A program made the translations under genes and the position numbers. Under the pieces are notes generated by a model that was not told the DNA's origin, made no database searches, and was given only the letters and a program-made list of their open reading frames with translations. A stretch of DNA of 38,749 nucleotides, taken from assembly GCA_020650975.1 (NCBI GenBank), contig JAIPMN010014808.1:1-38749 (forward strand), in the 5' to 3' direction. This DNA is from Apostichopus californicus (Eukaryota; Echinodermata; Holothuroidea; Aspidochirotida; Stichopodidae). This document shows, piece by piece, positions 9,098-20,199 of the stretch. Each line of letters starts with the position of its first letter. Positions within the stretch are counted from its first letter, which is position 1.

Positions 9098-10575
9098 TTA
9101 TAGGTGAGCGGTACTGTATGTGTTATTCTACCAAGAGTGAACTTGAAGCAAACAGGTGTGATGTCATAGTTATACACTGACAAATAATGTTTTGATTTTC
9201 AGTCTATTGATTTGACCTTGGATTTGATAGGGTAACTAGTTTATCTAAAGGAGATGTGAAGATTATAAAATACCAATACCTATGGTACATTCACATTATG
9301 GATGCATCTAATTGTAGAGTCTAAAATTAAAAAAGTTTCGACAATATCTCATCTCATGGGCGCCCTTAGCATCTAAAAAGCTATTTTATATAAATTCGAA
9401 AAGACATATATCATGATAAATAAAAGACAATCTTCACCTTCATTTATAATATTCGTCATAATAGATATACTGTTTTCTTAAACTTAAATTACTTTTGTGA
9501 CAGAATCCGTTCCTTTCCATACAACGCAATTACTGGTGGTCACTGTGCGTCACTTGTAGGGTAAGAACTGTTGTGTGTGCGGTAAAATGGTTAACATGGG
9601 CGTCAATTCGAGAGAGGGAGTCCCCTTCCCACATTTGTAATTCGAAGGTTGTTTGCGGTATGAAATAGATCCCGATGCAAAGGATAAATAGCTCCCACAC
9701 ATTGGTATAATAAACACAATTTCTATACGCTACTTAGTTAATCCAAAGCGTTAAAAATCAGAAGAAAATTTATATGTTTATGTCTTAAATATTGTTCAGT
9801 AAATTTCTTCCCGCCTAAATTAGAAATTAAACAAAGTCCTGTCGTCAACAGAGGATGCGTGAGATTGCAGTTTCCGCGAGTCTAAATGTGTCAAATATCA
9901 AAGCATTGTATAAAAAGTGTAACACAAAATTGATCAAAACTTCACCGGTATTAGCACTGACAAGGACTCGGGGAAATCGAGATCTTAAAGAAATATTTCT
10001 GGGCGCTTTTTCTGCAGATAATCGCCGATATTACGTCCTCCCGTGTATAAAATATGTGGTTTAATCTTTTAGGGCAAGGCATCGCCAATAGAGATTGCCG
10101 AACAAATGTGCTTTACTAACTCTCGAAGCAGGTCGGATGCACTGTCCAAGTGTCTTGAGTGAAAGCAGTTAACACCCACAGTGGTTTGTCAACTCAAAAC
10201 ATCAGTTGCTTATGAAATACTACAGAATAAGACGTAGACAATGTTGGCTCTCATTCAAGTGTTCATGCAGAAACATGACTGACATGTCGTCGTTATCCTT
10301 TGGCCAAAAAAGGTTGGAATCAAGCCTATATATGGGGCCCCTGGACATTAGGGGCCCTGGTTCAATGAACCAGCCAAACCGCCAATTGCTTCGATTCTGC
10401 CCACTTCCTTTCCCACTTTCCAAAGCTTTTTGGAACGTCTTTGAAAATCGAATATAAACGTAAATCATACGAATGAATGATGAATCTTGAATTACGTACA
10501 TAAGTCCCCGTTGTTGAGCTGTTTGCCAGTTCGTATACACATGGAAGTAATAGTTAAACATACTGTGTTACGTAG

Positions 10576-10696
10576 TTACGATATGCGTCCATTGAATTCT
10601 TCGCATACAAGTCGTGCCGCAATGCTTAACGAAAGGCAATGCTTTTGTAATATATCAATTGCTAACTTGAGGCGTGTTTCTTCTATCATTCTTTCC
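10576..10696 (-). CDS. Gene B exon 12: alphaH-alphaI and stop
   Basis: Terminal exon, phase 2 in, stop TAA at 10576-10578. Encodes ERMIEETRLKLAIDILQK, then HCLSLSIAARLVCEEF. The Cys-to-Arg spacing matches the CW-x6-RP motif of subdomain XI, with the conserved Arg kept and Trp and Pro lost. The protein ends a few residues later. The acceptor (CGACTACGTGGAAG) has only a modest pyrimidine tract but is the only one found that gives the right phase. No clear poly(A) signal was pinned. Confidence 0.75.
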
Positions 10697-13600
10697 CTTC
10701 CACGTAGTCGTCAGTTGGAGAAATCATCCGTGTATACAAAGATGATACTGGTATCTCATAGAAGCTATTGTCTATTAACTTATCAAAAATCTGTCGAGAA
10801 AGAAAAACAGACGGAAAATCTGTTATATGTACTTTGTAGCAGACATTGTCTTCTTTATATTTTCTGGGTTTGATAACGTCACATTGATATATCACCGTGA
10901 TATTATAAGTACGAACATTTCTGCCATGCAGACAGGATAAAACGAGCAAGGATGCCAAGTAGTTTTTTAAATACTGTTAACTGTTTTAATCTGAAATAAT
11001 TACCGTTTTAAAAGAATCCCTCAGATGATGTATAGATGGTCGAAGGGAAATGTTTTCACTCCAGCATTCAAATAACAGCGTGTTTCTGTGGAACAATAAC
11101 AAAGTCATTCGAAAGTCGAAAAAGTCATTCTACATTCTTCAGCAAATGTCTAACGTCATCTCCAAATGAGGAGACAAAAGTATAGAGTATACCGGGACCA
11201 TGATGTAAGAGCTGGGGGTCGGGGAAGGAGACCAGATTTCGATAAATCGTGTCCAATTTGAATGATGCTGAGCAGTTTAGGGAACCTTATCTCCTCACCA
11301 TCAACTAATCCACTGCGGAAAGATACAGTATGACATTCTATCCCTGTGGGTTCATTTCCTAAATTCGTTGAATAATGTTCATGTAATTCGTCGACTAAAA
11401 TTGTAGCAACCAGTAAGTGATAACAGAAGTTTTAAGAATGATAAAAACAAGGTGTAAATCCAGGCAGATGAAGTAATGGTTGAGTTCCTGGAAATGCCAG
11501 TATAGATTCGACATTTGAAGCTAATAATCCCTATAACGCTACCTTAACTGCAGATATTTCTCCGGCCATGGCGTCTTTGGCATGGGAATGACATCCCCTG
11601 GCTTGTATTCTTCATTAATTGGGAAAGGTTTGTTACCTGAAAAAGCAAACAAATACTGATATCCTAACTTGATAGTAGTTGGATCTTTAATGTTTCTAAA
11701 TTGTTACTCTCATCTTACCTTTGTAAAATGTGTTGGAAAATAAAACAAGCCTTTACAACGGAAGCATTCACTTACTTCTGTTTCTTAATTACTTAAACAT
11801 TATAACTTCGTTTATTTGTGCAGATAGCAGTGGTCCTAACTATCCTAGTACAACATACTCTCTGGTATCAAGACAGTCAATCGAGTCGTGCCAAACACAG
11901 CGAGCTCCCTTTAGTATATTTTACTATTCTAAACCTCTAAATTAACTTGTGGTTTGGAAAGGTTACCGTCGCCGGATCAAAGGCCAAATGACTGACAAAC
12001 TGAAGTCGAACTGGGAATGCCTGGATCTTAAATTGTCAGTCGTGATTAGCTCAATGATTATTTCGATTACGACTCCTATATAGTCTGGCAGTATAAATTT
12101 GCAACGCATATGTTATTGGACAACATCGCTATATTGTATAGCATCGATATACTTCCACATTATAGCATTTGGTGTTACGGCAAAGTAAGGTATACGCGAA
12201 GAAGCTGATTTTACTTCTTTATGCTCGCCTACTTTTTGATCGAATAATATTTACAAAGCGTTGGTATTTTATTTTTCATGATAGTTTTATTTGATTGCTT
12301 TTCACCAGCTGAAATAATTTCCCATATAACAACAGCTGTTGACCAGACATCACTCTCTGCTGAATATTCATTTTCGTAGAAAGCTTCTGGAGCGAATTGG
12401 TTTAACGTCACCGATTTCATCTACAAACAAAACAAGAAGTTAGGACAGTTGTGAAAAAGAGGAAAGAAAAGAATGTTAAAGGAAGAAACAGTGAGATGAG
12501 AACAGCTGTTCTTTCAAGGCATTGCATTACACCGGCATCATAAACATAAACAATTTTAAGTCAATGAAAAGTAAAAGATTTCCAACCAAAAATAAATTCT
12601 CATTTCATTCTTAGCAATGCTATACATTATTTGTATATGTTCGTCAACAAACGGGTAAATTTAAATTCTTTCTTTTTCTTTTCATCAAAGAGCAGTTTAA
12701 ATAATATAAAGAACGCATACAACCTTAAAGAAGGGGGAATTTGATTACAAACGAGAAGTAATTTATGAAAACGAGCATTTTTGAGGTTATTCCCCAAACT
12801 GGAAGGGCATGTGCCCGCCTGGCCCATCGTCCCTGATTATGGATGAACAATTTCATATTTCTTTTCAGGCTATTTCCTTTACTTGAAACATATTTCCTTA
12901 GCCAAACATGATGTTAGGAGATGTTATAAACACTCGACTCATTTCGTCTGAGTAATGAGACGCACTTGAGACCAGCAGAACAATAAAGGGAAACAGCAGG
13001 TTTACCTCTGATTTCTTGATGGCGCAAATCGTTGGTGCATCCTCGGCAAGACAGAAGTCATACAACTTACATTGTCCCTGTTTGGTGTATAAAATCTTCT
13101 TCGTTGAGAAACAAGGATGAAGAAACTGTGGGCGAATGAAATAATTTATAGATTTCATGATAGCCAATAATGACAGTAATCGTCCATTTTTTTCCAGCAA
13201 TATCGAGGAAACATAAATAAAATGATACGATGGTCCAGCAGGAGGAGATAAAAATCAATACTGCATTCAATACTACATTATGTGGAAAATGCAAAATCAT
13301 GGATCGAGATGTGAAGAGTATAAAGTCGACGATAGTTTTACACCGATAAAATTTAGACTGATACTAATTAAATTAGTAACTAAAGATCATTTAAGCTGTT
13401 AAGAACAATAGAGATCATGACACCGGGTTCTATATGGTAAACAACTAATAGTTTATGTTTACTGTATTGTATAAGCTGGGGGAAGGTCAAACCATGGATA
13501 TGTAGTAAACAATTCATCGTAACTCGAACCATGGGTCTTTAGCAAAAGAAATGTCAACTAATTTGATAACTAAATGAACGACGGAGAACTGACTTTTAAA

Positions 13601-16600
13601 TTCGAACCGGGTAAATACATTTTCGAACAGAACGGGATTTGAGACAGGGACCTCGGAGGTATGATCCCTTTGCTCTACCAAATCATCAACTACGTTCAAT
13701 TAATGTAATTGTAACAAGCATTCCCGCAAGGTTAGACACAATTTAATCACAAGACAAGATCTAAAACTCATAAAGAGACACATTCAGCATCTGCATATCC
13801 GTTTGTATACGGAGCTAAGATTGATTACTGATTTTGCAGCGAAACCAAAACAGCTCAACTCAATAATTTGTCAGTCACGGACGAAACTCACCCCGTAGGA
13901 TTTAATAACTTCCATTCCTTCAAGTACTCCTAACAAATGTTTCATAACATCTCGCACTGACGTCACGCTCCTCCCACTTCCCTGTCGTGAGGTTGGGTCT
14001 AAGGTCAAGTAATTATCTAACGTTTTACAATCAAGATGCTCAGTTATCATATTTATTTGATCTACAAAGAAGGGATAGTTATATTAGAAGTTAATTCGCA
14101 TTATACAACATTATACATTACCAAGAGTAACATGTTGCTGTGTAGATGTTTCACATGGCAAGCAAACAAATTGCACCCACATTTTCGTTATTTATTTTAC
14201 GAAACTGAGAACACACTATACTTTTCCCCAAATTTTGGCCCTCTCCATATTTCCCGTGCTACCATTATTGACCTCGGGTCACGGTGCTGTAACCCCACGT
14301 ACTGACACAATGCCCTGCATCAGGCCTGATGATTTTTTCGTGGCACGCCAGAAGCATAACATGCTTCTTTTCTTCTGAATATTAAGATCAGGTGCACAAG
14401 AGTATAAGAACGGCTGAAAAATACTGAAATAGAAAGAAATAACACTCACTATATACGATCCCAATTCCTTCAATGTTCGTGATATGATCCGTCACCGGTA
14501 GGTCTAAAGACGTTGTCACAAATTTATCCCAGTGAATGCCTCTATGTTTGACAACTCTATCTACGAACACGAGGAAGAAAGTGAAAATATTGGTAATATG
14601 CCTTAGTATAGGTGCACGTGAGTAAATTCTTTTCCAAACGATATAACATGACTGAACGATATTTCAGACAATGTAACATATTTTAGGTGACTACTTTGAA
14701 GATCTGTGACTCATTTTCATATTTGTTGGCAGAAAATCTTTTTTAAATATCGGCATATTCTATTGCTCGTGTAGTATTCTTCACGGAAGTATGTCATAGA
14801 AAATCAGTTGATATAAGACTTGCCTAAGCCCTATATTCTGGGGTGAGAGGGGGGGGGGGGAGTCCCATTTGTATATGTTGTTGCAAAGGAGAAACAAACT
14901 GGCTGTAAAATAATAATGTATTATTCAAAAATGCAGTTTAATCCTTCTTGGAATTGAAATGTAACTAATTATAACATATCGCGCACCAGTCGGGTCCTAA
15001 TCATCTTTGTGTAGGATACAAATCTAATTCTATACCTCTAGTAATTGATAAATCGATAAATCGATAAATCAATAAAAACAGTTATTGATATCAGATATCA
15101 GATCAATCGATTATGTATCAGTTTACCATCAGAGAGGGTTGTTAGGACTACACATCTAGTGACCCCAAGAGAGACAGGTATTGTCCCCATCCACCTCGTG
15201 TAAAGTTTCCCGGTCTTCATCTTTAATATTAGGCAAATATTGTCTTCGTTAAATAACCGATTATTTCCCGGAGTGTCTGTTGTGACTGTAGAGAAAAGTA
15301 AACAGGCACATGGTCATCTTCTCTTGTAGAATAAATGTATCAACATTCCAATATTCCTAGAATGAAACATTTGAACGTCATGCATGTTTAATACGTGACA
15401 TTGCAATAATCTAATATGATTTATTGTCACCAATAACATTAAAAACCACACAGATTGTCACTATTCACTTAATAGGACACATCATGTAAGTTGAATATGC
15501 CAGTTTATTCAATAAGTTTAGGTAACATCGAGAACCATCCTTTTAACTTTAGTTCTTAATCGCTGTAATTCCACAGTCTTTATCAATAATTTACCTCTGT
15601 ATTTATGATTCCATGTCAAAAGTAATGAAATCAAGATATTAAATACATAATCAGACCTCACTACCCTGACTACACGAATATCCTTCAGCTTTGTATTTGT
15701 TAGTTTTTATTTTTCGTTTTTTTCTTCCATAATTGTTCTTTGGCGAAAAAACGTTGAAAATGTTTATTTGAACATCTCTATGTTAAGTTCCTCTGCTAGT
15801 CAGATAGAGAATGAGCTTTACACATTCAAACTCAAAACGCGTTATATTTGTTTATCTTTTTTCATTAGAAGGTCGTTTAAAACTGTTTCATATATCCCAT
15901 ATGAAACTTTTTGTACAATATGACTTTGGCCACTTCAGGTTTATTGTACGTTAATGAATAATTTTAATAAACCTACATGTCTCGATTTCTCTTTCATGTT
16001 GTGAAGTATTAATCTCAAGTGGCAAGTTAGGAAGAGCTGACCTTGGAGGAAAATCATAAAGAAAATAAGTATATGATTCACCTGAGATGAAAACAATACA
16101 AAACAGTTGTCATACAAAATATCAATATACAATGTGAGTGTCACTTCTTTACAATCGGAAGAACTATCCATATTCTGGGATGAAACTCTCAGTGTGAGGA
16201 AAGTTCGAACTGTTTATGAGGCAATGGAGGTCTTGAAGTTTTGAAATTGTATCACTAAATTAATGAAGTCCACTTCGTTATGTCTCCCTCCCTACAAAAC
16301 GTGCCTTGATGAAGTAGAGACTCGCCTAGTTTAACTTAGTAAAGTAAAGTATTGAATATCAAAGTATTTACCTCTGTATTTGCTGACTTGTTACGGGTAT
16401 ATTCTCTCCATCTGTGAAGAAATATGGAAATTTACAGAGCGAGTTATAGTTTTGAGGTAAACACTTCATTTCGTGCTGCACCGACTCCACTCCTCCCCCT
16501 ACTCCTTCCGCCTCGAAATTACCGTACGCAATTACGAACACAAAATATGGTAACATAGTAATAGATCTTACAGTTAAGTTAATATAGTTTTTTATAGTAA

Positions 16601-18905
16601 ATGTAGTAAATATTTCATTTTCGCGCGCTGACCTTACCTATTTTATTGGATTACTGATGTTATGTCCATTGCATGGAAACCAAAAAGGTGTTTGGTATGG
16701 TATAGTCCATCAATTTTATGAATAGCAATCATGTCCTTATTAATCACAGCAGGCTGCGTTACAAAACAATTGTGTCCATGAATACATACACATGAGATCA
16801 AATATACTTGCTAGCTTGTTGTTAGCGCAACAAAGGCTTAACCTAAGTTCAGACTTACAAACTCACAAAAAACAACAGTTTGGAATTAGAAATATAAGAT
16901 GTTAACAATATTTATGAAGATGTAGCAATTGCTAATTCTATTACTAATCCTACGATATGCATTATCATACACTCACTTCGGCCATTTTGTGTTTCTGTCC
17001 TGTTTACTGTACGTGATTATCTATATAGATGTATTTTCGGAATTGTCCTTATTTCGATCTTCAAATGAGTATACTCACAGAAATATACTCATCCTACTTA
17101 CTCAGTATATTATTTTCCATGTAAAAGGTTGTATTTCGCTGCTGTATGTCTGTGCGGTGTTTTCTTCGAAAATAATGTTATCCGCGCAGTATTGTTTGTT
17201 GCTGTTCACTAATCTTTCTCTGCCGTTCACTGTGTTTCAACTTGTGATCTTGATCATATAGTTATGTTCTCTACATTACCATACCGTCAATGTCCCACAT
17301 TGCATTATTAGTATAGACCGAACATAAGCAAAATGGTAGTCCATTTTACAAATTATCAGCGTCGCTGTCTGTGTAATATTTCTCGAAATCAAGGTTATTG
17401 TGACTTTCCTTACCGATACTTGTATGACTTTCTCTAACTTCGACATCTTCCATTGTTTCTTCGTTGTTCTCTATTATTCTGACCTCATTATGACGAGTAC
17501 CTTGCTGTGGTCCCTGAATCCTCTCATCTAGAATAGCTGATGATGCATCCACAGAAAATGGCTCATATACAACATTAGTTATCATGTCACATGCTACTGT
17601 TGGTATTTCTTCGTACCCATGATTTTCCTCTACAGATAATCTGTCCATATGCAAACCTGTATTTAACTGACTCTCTTCTGGTGAACTAGATTCTTGTCCT
17701 TCTATGCTGTCATCAGAGCCGTCTATTGATATCTCTGTGTTATAATTTTCTTGCTTCTGACTTTTATTCACTATTTTCATGACGACGATACTTAGTGAAA
17801 TTGAGAGCAACATTAAGAGTGCGGCTAAGGTGACGAGAATATGTAAAATTGATTCACTTCTAGAAGCTTTGACATAGGCCGTTACATTCGTGGTCAAGTT
17901 TCTACCACGATAAGATACAAAGCAGGCTATTGTTATTAGGGTATCTTTTGTCAAATTACTAACATCTATTTCTAAGTATATCAAATCTGAATCATTTGAA
18001 CTGGAATACGAAACATGTTTCGGAATATCTACTATGTTCCATTGTTTGTAAGCATCATCAACATTACTCTTACAAGAAAACATAATCTTCTTTCCTTCTT
18101 CAAATGACACAGTCGATGTATTCGTAATGATAGTTAATTCGTCCACAAATTGTATTGGACCAAATGAACAATTAGCATTGTAATTAACCATCCCTGGAGA
18201 AGATTGTACAACGTAACAATAAAACATACTGTTGTTCCATTTACTATCGAGTTTAGCATTCAATTCAACAGATCGATGAGTTTTATTCTCTCCAAGAGTA
18301 ACGGACGAACTGTTTATCAATGTGTGAGTGTTTTGTAAGGAGAGGTTTATTCTTGGATTTCCGTCTTCTGAGATACAGGTTATATCAAAAGGTTCACCAA
18401 TTTGATTAGTGAAATATATTGGATAAGTATATAAACTCGATGTACACTGTGGATATTCACGTCTTAGACTGTATAGCACTATCAATGTAAGCTCCAGTGA
18501 ATTGAACGTAATATGGCCCACGCATCGAAATAAGGAACCGTTAAATTCCCTGGTAACATCTCTAATAGTTAAGTCATTAATAAAGTCTGATCCATTCTTC
18601 GTGGAGTTGAACATATAACTGCCAGTGTAATTCCCAAGCAACAATGAATTCACTACAATCTTTGTACTGTCGTTCTTTAGTGTCTCTATTCGGAACATTG
18701 TGACACTACCATTACTTATACAGCGTAAGGTCACTGTTTGTCCCTCTGATCGAATATTATATTCCTTCCATACTTTATCAAACACAATAGTTTCCTCTCC
18801 GAAGCAAAGCATAAATAAGTTAGCTAAATTGACAAGGAAAAACATTATTTGAATTGGACTGGCAGCAATGGTTCCAACAAAACATATTTTCCCTCTCCTC
18901 TCCAT
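10576..18905 (-). CDS. Gene B: complete Ig-domain receptor pseudokinase
   Basis: The complete family member: 12 exons, all GT-AG, 2592 coding bases, 863 residues. Order: signal peptide, Ig1-Ig3, TM helix, tail of ~120 residues with YEEI, juxtamembrane exons 2-5, then a kinase-like domain from residue ~575 to the end, about the normal tyrosine-kinase length, with almost no C-terminal tail. The glycine loop, beta3 Lys, alphaC Glu, HRD Asp, catalytic-loop Asn and DFG Gly are all replaced; APE Glu (exon 10) and subdomain XI Arg (exon 12), which pair in active kinases, are kept. Role inferred: cell-surface ligand receptor signalling through its tail or partners. Introns over 300 bp (10697-11542, 11637-12305, 12421-13005, 13126-13891, 14062-14449, 14561-15126, 15286-15976, 16412-16976) show no further gene. 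PTK7- or ROR-like assignment is not supported by domain layout. Confidence 0.85.
11543..11636 (-). CDS. Gene B exon 11: alphaG region
   Basis: 94 nt, phase 1 to 2, acceptor TTTGCTTTTTCAG, donor AAG|GTAGCG. Encodes NKPFPINEEYKPGDVIPMPK then TPWPEKYLQL. It follows alphaF and is longer and more proline-rich than the usual loop into alphaG. Nearly invariant between copies (PEK in B, PER in C and D). Confidence 0.8.
12306..12420 (-). CDS. Gene B exon 10: APE motif and alphaF
   Basis: Residues ~755-792. LNQFAPEAFYENEYS with the APE glutamate, then ESDVWSTAVVIWEI. Donor G|GTGAAA joins exon 11 to read SAGGNKPF, where active kinases have a short GxxP-y loop. In-frame sequence beyond the donor (to 12229) is intron. 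Confidence 0.87.
13006..13125 (-). CDS. Gene B exon 9: degenerate catalytic loop and DFG region
   Basis: Residues ~715-754. FLHPCFSTKKIL in place of the HRD loop and KLYDFCLAED in place of the DFG segment; identical in protein to genes A and D. Acceptor TTTCATTCGCCCACAG, donor GTAAAC. Confidence 0.88.
13634..13692 (-). repeat. tRNA-like SINE head in intron 8
   Basis: On the minus strand it reads GATTTGGTAGAGCA (A-box/D-arm-like), an anticodon-arm-like stretch, then CTCAAATCCC near the B-box position. The downstream body (GGTTCGAATTTAAAAG and on) is shared by all four units. A tRNA-derived SINE, in gene orientation, is inferred; not a functional tRNA because the arms pair poorly. Confidence 0.5.
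13892..14061 (-). CDS. Gene B exon 8: kinase-like beta5, hinge, alphaD-alphaE
   Basis: Residues ~658-714. INMITEHLDCKTLDNYL (beta5/hinge/alphaD), then a serine-rich loop and VRDVMKHLLGVLEGMEVIKS (alphaE). Acceptor TTCTTTGTAG, donor GTGAGT. Confidence 0.86.
14450..14560 (-). CDS. Gene B exon 7: kinase-like alphaC-beta4
   Basis: Residues ~621-657. FVTTSLDLPVTDHITNIEG fits alphaC to beta4, with Thr at the alphaC glutamate position. Acceptor GTTCGTAG, donor A|GTGAGT; ends GIGIVY. Confidence 0.83.
15127..15285 (-). CDS. Gene B exon 6: kinase-like beta1-beta3
   Basis: Residues ~568-620. LFNEDNICLILKMKTGKLYT occupies beta1 and the glycine loop without its glycines; CVVLTTLSDG occupies beta3 with Thr for the ATP-contacting Lys. 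The preceding NRLFNED fits the segment before beta1 in receptor tyrosine kinases. Confidence 0.83.
15977..16081 (-). CDS. Gene B exon 5: juxtamembrane
   Basis: 105 nt, phase 1 to 1, acceptor CATCTCAG and donor GTAGGT both intact. One silent difference from gene A seen (CAG/CAA). Confidence 0.55.
16153..16187 (-). CDS. Gene B exon 4 (tentative): juxtamembrane
   Basis: Identical in sequence to the gene A exon; phase 2 to 1. Chosen for phase and splice-site fit only. Confidence 0.42.
16372..16411 (-). CDS. Gene B exon 3: juxtamembrane
   Basis: Forty nucleotides, phase 1 to 2, acceptor TTTCTTCACAG, donor GTAAAT. Encodes GENIPVTSQQIQ. The 62-codon open frame extending upstream of the acceptor is intron. 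Confidence 0.6.
16977..17006 (-). CDS. Gene B exon 2: 30-nt microexon
   Basis: Same bases as in gene A: GTACAG acceptor, GTGAGT donor, phase 1 to 1. Optional in frame terms, since exon 1 can join exon 3 directly. Confidence 0.55.
17346..18905 (-). CDS. Gene B exon 1: signal peptide, three Ig-like domains, TM, tail
   Basis: Open frame of 519 residues; spliced part 17414-18905 (497 residues plus one base) ends at ATC G|GTAAGG. The six Ig cysteines, TM helix and YEEI (17604-17615) are as in gene A. By hand count Ig1 differs from gene A at about 18 of 114 positions and Ig3 at about 11 of 100, against about 10 of 225 in the kinase-like exons 6-10. Readthrough past the donor gives 22 residues and a stop at 17346, 12 codons earlier than in gene A because of a TCA/TAA difference. 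Confidence 0.88.
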   Translation of the reverse strand: MERRGKICFVGTIAASPIQIMFFLVNLANLFMLCFGEETIVFDKVWKEYNIRSEGQTVTLRCISNGSVTMFRIETLKNDSTKIVVNSLLLGNYTGSYMFNSTKNGSDFINDLTIRDVTREFNGSLFRCVGHITFNSLELTLIVLYSLRREYPQCTSSLYTYPIYFTNQIGEPFDITCISEDGNPRINLSLQNTHTLINSSSVTLGENKTHRSVELNAKLDSKWNNSMFYCYVVQSSPGMVNYNANCSFGPIQFVDELTIITNTSTVSFEEGKKIMFSCKSNVDDAYKQWNIVDIPKHVSYSSSNDSDLIYLEIDVSNLTKDTLITIACFVSYRGRNLTTNVTAYVKASRSESILHILVTLAALLMLLSISLSIVVMKIVNKSQKQENYNTEISIDGSDDSIEGQESSSPEESQLNTGLHMDRLSVEENHGYEEIPTVACDMITNVVYEPFSVDASSAILDERIQGPQQGTRHNEVRIIENNEETMEDVEVRESHTSIGKESHNNLDFEKYYTDSDADNL

Positions 18906-19180
18906 AACTAAGCAGCTCGTGTAATGTCAGCCTATGATTCCTGGATCAAAATGATTCTTACCATGTCAGATAGTGACTCGTATAGTTAATTTCTACAACA
19001 AAACGAAAAATCTCTTTATTGGAAAATAAAATACAGATACCGCAATTGCCAGATATTGACTGATGATTTCTTCGTGCCTCTGAACACACGGTGACGGATT
19101 TATTGTGCCTTGATTTATGACGTCATAGTTTCGAAGGTGAAAGGTCATTGAATGGAAACATGATTCAGCAATGCCGTGAG
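18906..19180 (-). promoter_or_regulatory. 5' flank of gene B with CRE palindrome
   Basis: Perfect TGACGTCA at 19118-19125, at the same distance from the start codon as in gene A. No TATA box recognised. Confidence 0.4.
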
Positions 19181-19821
19181 TATGGAACGCCATGTTAACA
19201 TTTATTCAATGATTACAGATATCTTCACTTTAATTCGAGATATATGGAATTAATTTCAGATATCTGGAATTGAATAATTATTTCAGATATCTTTAATTAA
19301 ATTTGAGATCTCAGAAATTGCATTTTCGATATCTTCAATTTTGTTTAAGATATCTCAAATTGAATTTAAGATATCAAGATATAAATTAAAGATGTCAAGA
19401 TTGGGAAATATTATTTAAGATATCACGAATTGAACTCGAATTATCCAAAATTGAATTCGAGATATCAAGAAAAGATATCGAGATATCCAAATTTAAATTA
19501 ATATTATCTCTAATTCAAATTCTCGATATCTCGAATTCTTGATTTCTCTAATTTAATTTTGGATATCTCTAATTCGAACTCTTGATATCTCTAATTCAAT
19601 ATCAGATATCTCTAATTGTATTACCGATATCTCTTATTCAATTTAAATATCTCAAAATCGAATTCTTGATATCTCGAATTCAATTTCTGATATCTCCAAG
19701 ATGTTTTAATTATTGATATCTGGCTATGAATTCGATGTATCTGAAAGTGAATTAGAGATATCCGAAAATGAATTAGAGATATCTGTAATTACTGAATAAA
19801 TGTTAAAATGGCGTTCCATAC
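19181..19821. mobile_element. Foldback element with GATATC repeats, copy B
   Basis: Best-preserved ends: 19181-19224 and the inverse of 19778-19821 agree at 41 of 44 positions by hand. Interior of GATATC/AATT repeats as in unit A. The insertion sits at the same place in all units, so it predates the duplications. Confidence 0.75.
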
Positions 19822-20199
19822 GTACGTGCCAGAATGACAAAATAAGCCGAATTATCCCTCCCTTGTCATTAAAGGCGCCGCTGCATGAATTGGATATCCC
19901 ATTCACCCACAAAGTGAGGGGAGGGGGGGGGGGGGTTCACAATGCGGGGAAGAAGCAACTCCACCTCGAGGTTTAAGCGACGGATGTGAGAAGAAAATTG
20001 CGGTTTTCAGGAACCTAAGACGTTGTTGAGGAAGTTTTGACGTTTTATCTCAAAACTTCAACGCTTTTTCTAAGAATTCCGTTTTTATCTCAACTATTTG
20101 TAGGCAAACTGGTTAATGATTGGATGGTTACACGATGACTGCAACGGAGAAGCCACTAATAGGAGGATCCTGGAGAATACATTAGTAATAACTACTAAA

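Larger units (their letters stand above)
7759..10575. other. Spacer between gene B 3' end and gene A 5' element
   Basis: About 2.8 kb without a recognised gene. It holds a 10-G run (7863-7872), an uncertain small ORF (8437-8694), the CGTAGAC inverted-repeat insertion (8990-9097) and, at 10190-10575, the immediate 3' flank of gene B. It is closer to the equivalent spacer of unit C than to that of B. Confidence 0.7.
1..12057. repeat. Tandem unit A
   Basis: First copy of the tandem unit. Base 1 aligns with 12058, 25271 and 36567, the starts of the other copies; the boundary is arbitrary because the array is continuous. The unit holds gene A from its first exon (6820) to its tenth (252), and, at its right, the last two exons and 3' flank of gene B. 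Between 367 and 6820 it is collinear with unit B with few differences. Between about 8000 and 10000 it shares indels with unit C instead. Confidence 0.93.

Noticed and set aside
10220..10561. 113-codon minus-strand frame downstream of gene B
   Set aside because: Lies after the stop codon, is not kept in full in the other units and shows no domain; taken as 3' flank.
16368..16556. 62-codon frame as a whole exon
   Set aside because: Only its last 40 bases lie between a good acceptor and donor; the upstream part contains the pyrimidine tract and differs between units.
16929..17261. 110-codon hydrophobic plus-strand frame
   Set aside because: Antisense to the microexon and flanking intron; not open in unit A, where the same DNA is interrupted.
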